Below, in pieces: positions 26,094 through 34,477 of a DNA stretch of 64,000 nt. Location: contig NZ_LHZC01000057.1 of the NCBI RefSeq assembly GCF_001580615.1, positions 310,001 through 374,000 on the forward strand. The letters are read 5' to 3'. The notes under the pieces were generated by a model. That model was not told the origin of the DNA, searched no databases, and saw only the letters and a program-made list of their open reading frames with translations. The DNA comes from Acetobacter malorum. GTDB lineage: Bacteria > Pseudomonadota > Alphaproteobacteria > Acetobacterales > Acetobacteraceae. The position numbers and the translations under genes were made by a program. Each line of letters starts with the position of its first letter. Position 1 is the stretch's first letter.

Positions 26094-27254
26094 GTGCCGC
26101 GCACTGATCAGCCAGATCATTCCTCTTCCGCAAGACTGTTCTCCCGCCGCCTGTTGCTGAGCGGGGTATGGGGCGGCGCTGTCTCGGCCCTGCTGCCGCG
26201 CCACGCTGCACGCTCTGCCACGCCGCTCAATACCCAGCCTCTGTCCCCGCTGATTGTGGGGGGCACATCGGAGAGTATCTGTGGCCAGTGGGCGGCCCTG
26301 CTGGCCCAGGTCCTTGCGGAAGAGATGCATCATGCTGATCCCTTCCCCCTCCGCCTGACCACCGGCTGGGATGGTGTAACCGGCGGCAATCTGTTTGACA
26401 TCCAGCAGGAGCAGCCCACCCCGCCCTCCGGCCTGATTGTGCCCGGCTCCGGCCTGATTGCCGCGCTGACGGGCGACCCCCGCGTGCATTATGACGCCCA
26501 GCGCTGGCTCCCTGTTTTTATGAGCTGCCAGCCAACTGTCACCATTGGCAAAATCAGCCTGCACCGCAGCTTTGCCGGCTTTTTGCAGGGCCGCCCCCTG
26601 CGAGTAGCCGTTTCTGCTATTTCGGGCCCGGAACTGCCCACCCTTGTGGCGCTCGACCTTTTGGGCATGCACCCGCTGCCCGCGCCGGGTTACGGCACAC
26701 CAGACGCCGCCATCGCTGCGCTGAAGGCTGGCACCGTGGATGTTATCCAGCTTCCGTTTGACGAAGAGTATGAAGAGCGGATGGCCTCCCTGCAGGATGA
26801 TGAGCCGAACGCGCAGCCCCTGTTCTCCAACGTGCTGCCTGCCTCGGTCTCCCCGCGCCTGCGTCTGCCGCCTGATTTTACGACAATTTTCAAGCAGGAA
26901 AGAAAGCGCCTGCCTACGGGACGGCTCTATGACGTCTGGAAAACAGCGGCCTCAGCCGCCAGCCTGAAAGCCGGGCTGATGCTCCCCAACCTGTCTGCGC
27001 CGGATCTCGTTGCCCGGTTCCGGCATGCTGCACAGGCCGCTGCCAGCCAGCCAGCCCTGCGCGCCCACGCCCGAGAGCAAAACCAGATCCTGATTGCGGG
27101 CCTCGCCTGCTCAGCACTCTATGCGGATATGATGCCGGATCTGGACCGTATCCTGGCCCTGCGGCGCTGGCTGTCTGTTAATATTCCGCGCTGGCGGGAT
27201 GCCCCTGCAGGCAGGCCCTTACCGGCGACGGCGACGCAGCAGAATACGGACTGA
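26094..27254 (+). CDS. Tat-exported periplasmic binding protein, TctC/Bug-like
   Basis: A 386-residue product from a GTG at 26094 (GGGAGG about 10 bases upstream); the frame is open to 25992. The N-terminus has FSRRLLLSGVWGGAVSALLP, a twin-arginine-type signal. The body resembles tripartite tricarboxylate transporter/TRAP-type substrate-binding proteins: LIVGGTSESICGQWAA at the start, LRVAVSAISGPELPT in the middle, then AAIAALKAGTVDVIQLPF and GLMLPNLSAPDL. No TctA/TctB partners are nearby, so its transporter is unknown. Assignment is from overall pattern only. Its 3' end overlaps the convergent Smr gene by 36 bases. Confidence 0.6.
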   Translation: MPRTDQPDHSSSARLFSRRLLLSGVWGGAVSALLPRHAARSATPLNTQPLSPLIVGGTSESICGQWAALLAQVLAEEMHHADPFPLRLTTGWDGVTGGNLFDIQQEQPTPPSGLIVPGSGLIAALTGDPRVHYDAQRWLPVFMSCQPTVTIGKISLHRSFAGFLQGRPLRVAVSAISGPELPTLVALDLLGMHPLPAPGYGTPDAAIAALKAGTVDVIQLPFDEEYEERMASLQDDEPNAQPLFSNVLPASVSPRLRLPPDFTTIFKQERKRLPTGRLYDVWKTAASAASLKAGLMLPNLSAPDLVARFRHAAQAAASQPALRAHAREQNQILIAGLACSALYADMMPDLDRILALRRWLSVNIPRWRDAPAGRPLPATATQQNTD

Positions 27255-27842
27255 CCCTTTATTCCCCGCATGGGGATAGGTCACGCCCAGAATCCGGTGC
27301 CGCATATCCGCGCGGGCCAGCCAGTGCGGCAGTTCCCGCCGCAGGATGCCGCCTTCCTGCCCGGTGCCAAGGCCTGTCACCACTTCCACGCAGCGCAGGC
27401 CGCACCGAAACGAGACATCCATAAATTCCATGAGCCGACGGAACGCATCTTCCGCAACCATACCGTGCAGGTCGAGCCGCCGCTCAACCTTCATCTTGCC
27501 ATCGGTAAAGGTGCGCCAGCTGTAATTATCAACACCGGGGGAACGCCGCCCGATTTCCTCCACCGGCTGCACCACATGCTGCACCCGCACAGGTGGCACG
27601 GCGGCTGGCACAAACAGGGGAATATCAACCGTGGTTAAACGTCTTTTATGCCGGGGCTGCTTTTTCTGCGCGGCGAGGGCCAGACGCTTGCCTTTGGCCT
27701 CTTCCGCCGCAGTCGCCTGATCCTCTGCAGTGGCATTCTTGGGGGAGAGGCCGGCACGCGGCACATGCATGGGCGCTACGTCCCGCATCACCATGGACCA
27801 CAGCGCCTTTTCTTCTTCCCGGAGATGACGCCGCCTGACCAC
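27219..27842 (-). CDS. Smr-domain (MutS2 C-terminal-like) protein
   Basis: A 207-residue protein with a charged, probably disordered N-terminal half and a C-terminal Smr domain. The DLHG motif is in VERRLDLHGMVAEDAFRRL, CVEVVTGLGTGQEGG matches the conserved TGxG strand, and the end HAGNKGSVRILLRR matches the Smr terminus. Smr domains bind or nick branched nucleic acids. The alphaproteobacterial family is annotated as a DNA-nicking or uncharacterised Smr protein. It overlaps the end of the binding-protein gene on the opposite strand. Confidence 0.88.
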   Translation of the reverse strand: MVRRRHLREEEKALWSMVMRDVAPMHVPRAGLSPKNATAEDQATAAEEAKGKRLALAAQKKQPRHKRRLTTVDIPLFVPAAVPPVRVQHVVQPVEEIGRRSPGVDNYSWRTFTDGKMKVERRLDLHGMVAEDAFRRLMEFMDVSFRCGLRCVEVVTGLGTGQEGGILRRELPHWLARADMRHRILGVTYPHAGNKGSVRILLRRRRR

Positions 27843-27856
27843 TGGTATTCCTTCCC

Positions 27857-27903
27857 AAATAAAAACGGCCCCTTGGCAAGCTTATCACCTGCTGAGGGGC
27901 CGT
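27857..27903 (-). terminator. Terminator of the tri-haem peroxidase gene
   Basis: ACGGCCCC (27865-27872) pairs with GGGGCCGT (27896-27903). Read on the minus strand the stem is followed by TTTTATTTGG. It lies just past the peroxidase stop and before the Smr start. Confidence 0.75.
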
Positions 27904-27909
27904 CTTTCA

Positions 27910-27948
27910 AGGGACCAGCGCATTTATCTGGCTGATCCCTCGTTTTTT
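27910..27948 (+). terminator. Plus-strand terminator-like hairpin
   Basis: AGGGACCAGC (27910-27919) pairs, with one mismatch, with GCTGATCCCT (27931-27940), and CGTTTTTTC follows. It points along the plus strand, against the peroxidase gene, and may stop antisense transcription. Confidence 0.55.
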
Positions 27949-27955
27949 CTGCGCA

Positions 27956-29395
27956 TTACTGAGCTGCGGCAGGCTGCCCCATGTCGGCCAGAGAGTGGCC
28001 TTCATACTTGCCGGTCAGGCTCTTGAGGAACGCCACAATGTCGCTCACGTCCTGATCAGAAATTGCAGCATCCGGCGTCTGATATTTCGCCATTTTCCGC
28101 ACGGCCTCGTCCAGCGTCTTTGCGCTGCCGTCGTGGAAGTACGGAGCGGACTGGTCAATGTTCCGCAGGGTCGGGACCACAAAGCGGAAGTGATCTTCAT
28201 CCTTGTGCGTCACATCATAGCGGCCTTCATCAGCCGCGGTCAGCTTGCCGCCACGGTCCTTGAAGTAATCGCCTTCCAGACCCATCGCTTCATACGCACC
28301 ACCACCCACGGCAATGCCGCTATGGCAGCCTGAGCAGCCAATGCTCTTGAACTTTTCATAGCCGCGTTTGGCCTGTTCGCTCAGGGCGCTGGTGTTGCCC
28401 TTCAGATAGTCATCAAACGGGCTATCCGGCGTAATCAGCGTTTTTTCAAACTCGGCAATCGCGGAGGTGATGGTGTTCTGATCCATCGCCGCATCTGTGC
28501 CAAAGGCGGACTGGAACATCGGCGCGTATTCCGGGTTGGTCGCCAGCTTCTGCGCCACACCAGCCCAGTCATGCGAGCCCATTTCTACCGGGTTCATCAC
28601 GGGGCCAGCAGCCTGTGCTGCCAGATCATCCGCACGACCGTTCCAGAACTGGGCAATCTTGAAGTAGGCGTCATACACCGTCGGCACATTGATGGGGCCT
28701 TTCTGGCCGCCAATGCCCGTGGCCGTTACCAGATGGTCCACGCCACCGTGGTTCAGGTCATGGCAGCTTGCGCAGTTCAGCGTGCCGTCACCAGACAGGT
28801 TTTTGTCAAAGAACAGCTTGCGGCCCAGCGCAACCTTGGCTGCATCCACCGGCACGCTTTCCGGCACGGGGCGGATAGGCTCACCAGCAAACTGGGAGGC
28901 TGCCCCCGTGTTGGCGTAGTATTTGCGGCGCGTGTCTTCCACCCACTTCAGCACAGCCTGACGCTCACCGTCAGACAGGTGCGCATGCCAGTGCATGAGC
29001 AGATACATGCTGGGCGGCATGCGGTTCTGCGTAATGACTTCTTCAATACGGGACAGCTGTTCTTCCGTCGGCGGCTTGCCGTCCTTGAACGCTTCCAGAA
29101 CCGGCTCAATGCGGAAATGGCGCAGACCTTCATGCAGGTCTTTTTCCATCACCTGCTTGGCAATCGGCAGCTTGAAGTAGAACGGCAGATCACGGCCAAC
29201 CGCGTGGCAGTAATCACAGCGGGATTCCCGCACAGCATTAAACGCTGCGAGAGCCACGGGGTCTTTTAACGTGGGTGAAGCAGCAGGTAATTCGGGGGCC
29301 GTCACATGGTCAAAATGGGTCAGGAAGGCAATTGTTCCACCATAAGCCAGAACACCCACACCTACTAACGAGGCTATTAATCTGCGCAACACCAC
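27956..29395 (-). CDS. Membrane-anchored tri-haem cytochrome c peroxidase (YhjA/quinol peroxidase type)
   Basis: A 479-residue peroxidase that reduces hydrogen peroxide with electrons from the respiratory chain. An N-terminal membrane anchor (about residues 6-25) is followed by an extra haem domain with CDYCH at 60-64, then the two-domain CcpA/MauG-like core with CASCH at 208-212 and CSGCH at 354-358. Three haem sites and the anchor match E. coli YhjA and the quinol peroxidases, rather than the soluble di-haem enzymes. NRMPPSMYLLMHWHAHL lies in the extra domain. The start is GTG at 29395 or the next GTG, close after AGGAG. A perfect FNR box lies 59-72 bases upstream. Confidence 0.9.
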   Translation of the reverse strand: MVLRRLIASLVGVGVLAYGGTIAFLTHFDHVTAPELPAASPTLKDPVALAAFNAVRESRCDYCHAVGRDLPFYFKLPIAKQVMEKDLHEGLRHFRIEPVLEAFKDGKPPTEEQLSRIEEVITQNRMPPSMYLLMHWHAHLSDGERQAVLKWVEDTRRKYYANTGAASQFAGEPIRPVPESVPVDAAKVALGRKLFFDKNLSGDGTLNCASCHDLNHGGVDHLVTATGIGGQKGPINVPTVYDAYFKIAQFWNGRADDLAAQAAGPVMNPVEMGSHDWAGVAQKLATNPEYAPMFQSAFGTDAAMDQNTITSAIAEFEKTLITPDSPFDDYLKGNTSALSEQAKRGYEKFKSIGCSGCHSGIAVGGGAYEAMGLEGDYFKDRGGKLTAADEGRYDVTHKDEDHFRFVVPTLRNIDQSAPYFHDGSAKTLDEAVRKMAKYQTPDAAISDQDVSDIVAFLKSLTGKYEGHSLADMGQPAAAQ

Positions 29396-29453
29396 AACTC
29401 CTGAAATCTTAGAAACACTGCATAGCTTTTATTCGCTGTTGTCAGGGTTGTGT

Positions 29454-29467
29454 TTGATACATATCAA
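29454..29467. promoter_or_regulatory. FNR-type binding site upstream of the tri-haem peroxidase
   Basis: TTGATACATATCAA fits the FNR consensus TTGAT-N4-ATCAA exactly. Its centre is about 65 bases before the GTG start. On the minus strand AATAAA (29433-29428) is a plausible -10 element, which would put the box near -40, the class II activator position. E. coli yhjA is also FNR-activated. Confidence 0.75.
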
Positions 29468-29514
29468 AATGTCAAAACGATTATTTTCATAAAAATCATT
29501 CAAACAGTCGATTG

Positions 29515-30360
29515 TCAGTCTTCCGCAGCCTCCAGATCCTCTCTCAAGCGCTGCCGCGCAATGGCGACATACTCGGGGTCAATTTCAATCCCCACCCCAA
29601 AACACCCAAGGCGTTGCGCGGCTAACAGCGTGGTGCCCGTGCCCATAAACGGGTCCAGCACCTGCGCTTCCTCCTGCCCGTGCAGCAGCAGGCACTGCTC
29701 TGGCAATGCCACGGGAAAGGTGCCCGGATGGTCGAATTTCTGTTTGCGGTCGCGCACGGTCTCATACGGAATAAACCACGCATCACCCCGGCAGCGCCGG
29801 TCCTGCTCATGCCCGCGGCGGGCAATGTTGGATTTATCTTTATACGGCACCCCGGCACTCAGCCGGTCCAGCTTCACATCCCCGCTGAGGGTGAAGTGGA
29901 ACAGATGCTCATGCCCACGATGCAGGAAGCGCTGGCTGTTCATGGGTTTGAAATGGCCAAAACTGTCCTCACCAACAGAAATGGACTTCACCCACGAGAT
30001 ATGATTTTGCAGCACAAACACGTCCCGCAGCCGCACCGCCAGCTCAAACGGCAGCCAGGGCTGAGCGGAAGAGCCTGAAATATTCAGGAAAAACGAGCCA
30101 TCGGCCCGCAGCACCCGGCGCAGGCCGTGTGCTACGTCGAGCATCCAGTCCAGATACTCGTCCTCTTCCTTCCTGTCCGGATAGCTCCGGTAGGACAGGC
30201 CGATATTGTAGGGAGGTGACGTGATGATGACATCAACGGAGTCCGCCTCCATGCGCCGCAGCGCACGCTGGCAGTCCCCCCGGATAATCTGTTGCTGGCC
30301 AACCTTGTACCGCTGCGCTCGGGCAGGCGGTTTGGGTTTAGCCCCGGCCCGTGCTCTCAC
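29515..30360 (-). CDS. Orphan beta-class DNA methyltransferase (N4/N6)
   Basis: A 281-residue site-specific DNA methyltransferase. The catalytic motif TSPPYNIG is at 47-54 and the SAM motif DPFMGTGTT at 236-244, so the order is beta-class. FPVALPEQCLLL precedes the SAM motif as usual. TSPPY instead of DPPY argues against a simple CcrM (GANTC) orthologue and leaves N4-cytosine or N6-adenine open. No restriction endonuclease is nearby. It starts with GTG overlapping the stop of the Tim44-domain gene (GTGA), so it is translated with a housekeeping partner, which speaks against recent mobile origin. Confidence 0.88.
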   Translation of the reverse strand: MRARAGAKPKPPARAQRYKVGQQQIIRGDCQRALRRMEADSVDVIITSPPYNIGLSYRSYPDRKEEDEYLDWMLDVAHGLRRVLRADGSFFLNISGSSAQPWLPFELAVRLRDVFVLQNHISWVKSISVGEDSFGHFKPMNSQRFLHRGHEHLFHFTLSGDVKLDRLSAGVPYKDKSNIARRGHEQDRRCRGDAWFIPYETVRDRKQKFDHPGTFPVALPEQCLLLHGQEEAQVLDPFMGTGTTLLAAQRLGCFGVGIEIDPEYVAIARQRLREDLEAAED

Positions 30361-31034
30361 GCACTCCGCGCCGAAGCCAGACGCCAGCTGCTGCCGTTAA
30401 CACCCAGAAGGCGCTCAAACGTCCACAGATCAGAAAATTCGGTCACAGCATCCGTCCCGGTGACGGGCTGGCCCTGCGCGTCCGTCAGCAGGCTGATCTG
30501 GTCGGATACAATCCGCACATCAATGGAGGCCCCGGTGCCAACATCCAGTGTCACCAGACGCACATCCTCAATCGCCAGAGACCGAATCGTTTTGATCTCA
30601 CTGCGCTGTTTTTCACCCGCTGCGTCCCGCGCATCCATGGCGGCTTCAAACGAGGCATAGACAGCCGGGGTCAGGCGGGTTTGCAGGGTTGCGCGATCGC
30701 CCTCCGCAAAGGCTTTCACCACCTGCTGGAAAGAGGTCTGCACACCAGCCAGAAACTGCTGCGGCGTAAACGTACTGTCCTGCCGCTGCACATCCAGCAG
30801 CAGCTGGCCCACCCGTGTGCCCTGACCGGGGATATCATAGGCCACGGCTTCAACCTGTTCCGCCTTGCCGTCTATCACCTTCCCCGCTGCATCCGGGCGC
30901 GGGGGCACGGGCATGGGGGCCGGCTGAATGCCAACGCGCTTGCCCAGCACACTACGCAGCCGCAGCGCCAGAAACGCCGCCACAAGAGCGAAAAGAATCA
31001 GATCGACCGGAAAATGGCCGAAAGAAAAATCCAT
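30357..31034 (-). CDS. Tim44-domain inner-membrane protein
   Basis: A 225-residue protein with an N-terminal membrane helix (FPVDLILFALVAAFLALRLRSVLGKR) and a C-terminal Tim44-like domain (FLAGVQTSFQQVVKAFAEGD, then LTPAVYASFEAAMDARD and a Trp-rich end FSDLWTFERLLGVNGSSWRL). Bacterial Tim44/TimA-like proteins are conserved in alphaproteobacteria and commonly lie near secB, as here, with the mutase-family gene in between. A link to protein export is inferred from mitochondrial Tim44 and context only. Confidence 0.85.
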   Translation of the reverse strand: MDFSFGHFPVDLILFALVAAFLALRLRSVLGKRVGIQPAPMPVPPRPDAAGKVIDGKAEQVEAVAYDIPGQGTRVGQLLLDVQRQDSTFTPQQFLAGVQTSFQQVVKAFAEGDRATLQTRLTPAVYASFEAAMDARDAAGEKQRSEIKTIRSLAIEDVRLVTLDVGTGASIDVRIVSDQISLLTDAQGQPVTGTDAVTEFSDLWTFERLLGVNGSSWRLASARSA

Positions 31035-31198
31035 CTGTCACACGTCCATGTTCGACCAGCCCGGGCTTCAGGCGCAGCCTTATCGTTCAGGAGACCTCGT
31101 CTTTATACATAGACAAGCCCCCTGCCCGATACAATGCGTGCGGCACACTCTCTCTGCCCCTTGCGGAAGTCCGGTCGCTGTTCCTAAGTGCTGGGACC

Positions 31199-31717
31199 AT
31201 GATTATTCTGCGGCACTGCGAAAGCGAATTCAACCGGCTGTACACTGCCACAGGGCGTGACCCCGGCCTCTCAGACCCTCCCTTGTCCACCCGGGGCCGC
31301 GTGCATGCGCAGCGCCTTGTGCAGGAACTGGTGGGGGAAGGCATTACACGCATCCTCGTCTCCCCTTTCACCCGGGCATTGGAGACCGCCACACCTCTTG
31401 CCCGCGCGCTGAACATTACGCCGGAAGTCACTCCGCTGGTGCGGGAACGCGCCATGTATTCGTGCGATGAAGGCTCCTGCGCCTCCACCTTGTATGAAAG
31501 CTGGCCCCACCTGAATTTCGATGCGCTGGAGGAAGTCTGGTGGACTGCCGCACCGGAAAGTGACGGCATGATGCAGAACCGCGTGCAGCGTTTCCGCACC
31601 TTCATGGCGCAGCAGCCGGATGCCGGAACAACGCTTGTTGTCTCCCACTGGTGGTTCCTGCTCGGCCTGTGTGGCGAGAGCCTGGAAAATGGGGACTGGC
31701 AGCATCTGCCTGCCTGA
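31199..31717 (+). CDS. Histidine phosphatase (phosphoglycerate mutase) family protein
   Basis: A 172-residue protein with the phosphohistidine motif in MIILRHCESEFNRLY: RHCE, where most family members have RHGE. SPFTRALETATPLA and VVSHWWFLLGL supply the other active-site Arg, Glu and His. I start at the ATG at 31199, right before the first strand; the frame is open far upstream but that part overlaps the divergent Tim44 gene. Substrate unknown. secB follows 124 bases later. Confidence 0.85.
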   Translation: MIILRHCESEFNRLYTATGRDPGLSDPPLSTRGRVHAQRLVQELVGEGITRILVSPFTRALETATPLARALNITPEVTPLVRERAMYSCDEGSCASTLYESWPHLNFDALEEVWWTAAPESDGMMQNRVQRFRTFMAQQPDAGTTLVVSHWWFLLGLCGESLENGDWQHLPA

Positions 31718-31841
31718 CTCTGGCTTACCGCCTGAAAATCCTTTTAATTTTTTCTGTCTCATTCTGACGGTTGGCGAAGCCAGACCAGCATGCTACCGCT
31801 AAAGACCTCAGTGTGACCTGATTACGAAAGCGCATTTTTCC

Positions 31842-32339
31842 ATGTCTGACTCTGAACAGTCTGCCCCGCCCGCCCTTCCGCTGGCCATTAACCTGCAGTA
31901 CACGCGGGACCTGTCCTTTGAAGTGCCCGGTGGCGCAGAAATTTTTGCTACACTGCGCTCTCAGCCCAACATTGCCGTGAACATTGATGTTCAGGCCTCC
32001 AAACTTCAGGACGACGAGTCCGTTTATGAAGTGACGCTGGCTATCAAGACCGAAGCAAAAGAAGCCCCGGAAACGGAAGGTGGCGCTGCTGGCCGCACGG
32101 TATTTATTGCCGAGCTGGCTTATGCTGCTGTTGTCACCCTGACCAACCCGCCGCAGGAGCTGATTGAGCCGATGCTGCTGGTTGAAGTGCCGCGTCTGAT
32201 CTTCCCGTATGCCCGCAACATCATCAGCGATGTCACGCGTGATGGCGGTTTCCCGCCGATCGTGCTGCAGCCGATCGACTTTGTGGCCCTGTGGCAGGCC
32301 AAGCGTGCGGAATTCCCGCAGACCGCTGGCAATGCCTGA
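31842..32339 (+). CDS. secB: Protein-export chaperone SecB
   Basis: A cytosolic tetrameric chaperone that keeps precursors unfolded and delivers them to SecA. The 165-residue product has INLQYTRDLSFEVPGG, VYEVTLAIKTEAK, AELAYAAVVTL, and LFPYARNIISDVTRDGGFPP-like sequence (here with IFPYARN) ahead of the C-terminal LQPIDFVALW. Length and motifs are typical. It is followed by a strong terminator. Confidence 0.96.
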   Translation: MSDSEQSAPPALPLAINLQYTRDLSFEVPGGAEIFATLRSQPNIAVNIDVQASKLQDDESVYEVTLAIKTEAKEAPETEGGAAGRTVFIAELAYAAVVTLTNPPQELIEPMLLVEVPRLIFPYARNIISDVTRDGGFPPIVLQPIDFVALWQAKRAEFPQTAGNA

Positions 32340-32398
32340 GACTGACGGCCTGCGCCGGTAACACGCTGCAGGCCTCGGTTTTTAAACGGTTTCTTGAA

Positions 32399-32435
32399 AA
32401 CCGGCTTTCGGAGTTTTCCGGAGGCCGGTTTTTTT
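32399..32435 (+). terminator. Rho-independent terminator of secB
   Basis: AACCGGC (32399-32405) pairs with GCCGGTT (32424-32430), with an inner TTCGGA/TCCGGA stem, and a T tract follows. It lies 60 bases after the secB stop. Confidence 0.85.
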
Positions 32436-32472
32436 GTGCCTCCGCGCTTCCTGCGTCCAGCTTCCTGGCGCC

Positions 32473-33222
32473 CTAGTCTGAAGACCGTAAGATCCGACCC
32501 GCAGGGCAAACACCCAGTGCCGCCAGCATCGCTTGTGCCGTGGGTTTTTCCGCCACCACACAGTGCGTCCACCCGGCCTTTTCCAGCACGGCTGCCGCCG
32601 CCTGCGAGATAACAATCGCAGTGGTTCGGCACGCGGCATCCCGATACGCCTCGGGCAAAGCCGCCAGCCAACTCACGGCACTTTCCGAAGAAAAAAACAG
32701 GCTGTGGCTAATCTCGCCTGCCCGCAAAGCGCACAGCACGTCCGGTGCAATCTGCCGGGCTGGCCGGGCTGTGTAGGCCACACGCCGCACCACCCGAAAT
32801 CCCGCCTGCCGCAATCTGTCCGCCAGTTCCATGCCCTGCCGCGCGCCGGAGAGGAGCAAAAGCGGGCCAGACTCTGGTGTAAGGGTGCGGATAATCAGCG
32901 CTGCCAAAGCCTCCGCATCGCCTCGCGCACTTTGCACAGCCGTAAATCCGGCTGACTGCGCGCGCTGCGCTGTGCGGTCACCTACGGCGTAAACTGGGCA
33001 TGTGGGGGGAAGAGAAGCCTGTGCGGCCTGCACGGCCTGCCCGCTTGTCAGCACACAGGCGGCAAAGTGGTGCGGCAAAGCCCGCAGGCTATGGGGCGTA
33101 ATGCACAACGCCGGAGAGGCATACGCCACCCATCCGGCGGCAGAAACAGCGGCCAGCGTTTCAGACAACCCCGGCTCCGGCCGCGTGACCAGCACGCCGG
33201 GGCTGGTGCCGGGGGTTGGCAT
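32473..33222 (-). CDS. hemD: Uroporphyrinogen-III synthase
   Basis: Cyclises hydroxymethylbilane to uroporphyrinogen III. This is a fast-evolving family; the 249-residue product has the two-domain outline with VLVTRPEPGLSETLAAV at the N-terminus, VYAVGDRTAQRAQSAGF in the first domain, and FFSSESAVSWLAAL and AIVISQAAAAVLEKAGW in the second. Identification is strengthened by position 9 bases after hemC, the preceding pathway enzyme. Confidence 0.9.
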   Translation of the reverse strand: MPTPGTSPGVLVTRPEPGLSETLAAVSAAGWVAYASPALCITPHSLRALPHHFAACVLTSGQAVQAAQASLPPTCPVYAVGDRTAQRAQSAGFTAVQSARGDAEALAALIIRTLTPESGPLLLLSGARQGMELADRLRQAGFRVVRRVAYTARPARQIAPDVLCALRAGEISHSLFFSSESAVSWLAALPEAYRDAACRTTAIVISQAAAAVLEKAGWTHCVVAEKPTAQAMLAALGVCPAGRILRSSD

Positions 33223-33231
33223 CAGGCTGCC

Positions 33232-34305
33232 TTACTTGTCTTCAAAAATATCGGCGGGGCTATCGGCGCGCAGGCTTTCACCCAGTTCCTTACCCAGACG
33301 TGCCGCATCTTCCGGTGAGCCGCTGATGGCGCGTTTGAGCAGGAAGGACCCATCCTCCCGCGCTACAAGGCCGGTCAGGTGCAGTTTAGGTTCTTCACCC
33401 GCCACAACCGGAATCAACTGCGCATAGCCACCAATCGGCGTGCGGCAGGAGCCATCCAGTTCGGCCAGCAGGGCACGTTCTGCCGTGGCGACAGCGCGGG
33501 CTTCATAATCCTCAATGGCCGCCAGCAGTTCGCGCAGTTCAATATCGTCCTCACGCACTGTCACACCCACAATGCCTTGCCCTGCGGCAGGCACCATGAC
33601 GGTGGGAGACAGCACCAGCGAGGCACGCTCTGCCATGCCCAGACGGCGCAGGCCAGCGAGCGCCAGCAGCGTTGCGTCACAATGGCGGGCAGCCAGCTTG
33701 TCGAGTCGGGTTTGAACGTTGCCGCGCAGCAGGCCGAATTTCAGGTCAGGCCGCACATGCAGCATCTGGGCCTGACGACGCACAGACGCACAGCCCACCA
33801 GTGCTCCTTCCGGCAGCGCGGAATACGGATCATCCGGGTCAGTCGGGGCAAGGTTGGGACCGAGGATCAGCGCATCCCGCGCATCTTCACGCCGCAGCGT
33901 GCAGGCCAGCACAAGGCCGGGGGGGAGTGTGGTTTCAAGGTCTTTGAGGCTATGGACGGCAAAATCAATGCGTCCGTCAGACAGGGCCTCGTGAATTTCC
34001 TTGGCAAACAGCCCTTTACCGCCAATTTCAGCCAGACGGCGGTTCTGCACCTGATCACCCGTGGTGTTGATCTGATGCTCCTGAAACGCGCCCATATCCC
34101 GCAGCACGGGGCAGAAGCGCGTGAGCATGGTCAGGAAGGCACGGGTCTGGACCAGCGCGAGGGGGGAGCCTCGCGTTCCGACACGGAGGGGCAGAAGACG
34201 ACGGGACGCATGCCCGGAGGTCTTTTTCTGGCGAGCTGCCGCTTCCGCCGCAACTTTCTGCAGCGCGGGCGAAGGGGCGGGCGAGGAAGGGTAGGCTGAG
34301 TCCAT
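33232..34305 (-). CDS. hemC: Hydroxymethylbilane synthase (porphobilinogen deaminase)
   Basis: Joins four porphobilinogens into hydroxymethylbilane. In the 357-residue product, RVGTRGSPLALVQT, VHSLKDLETTLPPGL, ALVGCASVRRQAQ with GNVQTRLDKL, and ELDGSCRTPIGGYA carrying the dipyrromethane-binding Cys are all present. The ATG at 34305 leaves an extra 45-residue N-terminal part before the first strand; the frame also extends to 34395. It forms hemC-hemD and is divergent from tsaD, a common alphaproteobacterial layout. Confidence 0.96.
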   Translation of the reverse strand: MDSAYPSSPAPSPALQKVAAEAAARQKKTSGHASRRLLPLRVGTRGSPLALVQTRAFLTMLTRFCPVLRDMGAFQEHQINTTGDQVQNRRLAEIGGKGLFAKEIHEALSDGRIDFAVHSLKDLETTLPPGLVLACTLRREDARDALILGPNLAPTDPDDPYSALPEGALVGCASVRRQAQMLHVRPDLKFGLLRGNVQTRLDKLAARHCDATLLALAGLRRLGMAERASLVLSPTVMVPAAGQGIVGVTVREDDIELRELLAAIEDYEARAVATAERALLAELDGSCRTPIGGYAQLIPVVAGEEPKLHLTGLVAREDGSFLLKRAISGSPEDAARLGKELGESLRADSPADIFEDK

Positions 34306-34477
34306 AAGAGTGTCTATTACCGGGAATGGAGAGAGGACAAGAAGCCATGATACCTGAAAGGTCTGAAAAACTTGCGCCCCAGAGACGCACGGCACGCGCA
34401 GCAGACCGTTTCGACCCCGAACAGCATACGGAATATCAGGGCTTGTTTCCCATCACAGCACATGGAGCCACAGGGCG

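Noticed and set aside
29515-30360. CcrM cell-cycle methyltransferase
   Set aside because: The catalytic motif is TSPPY rather than DPPY, and the CcrM C-terminal domain is not seen.
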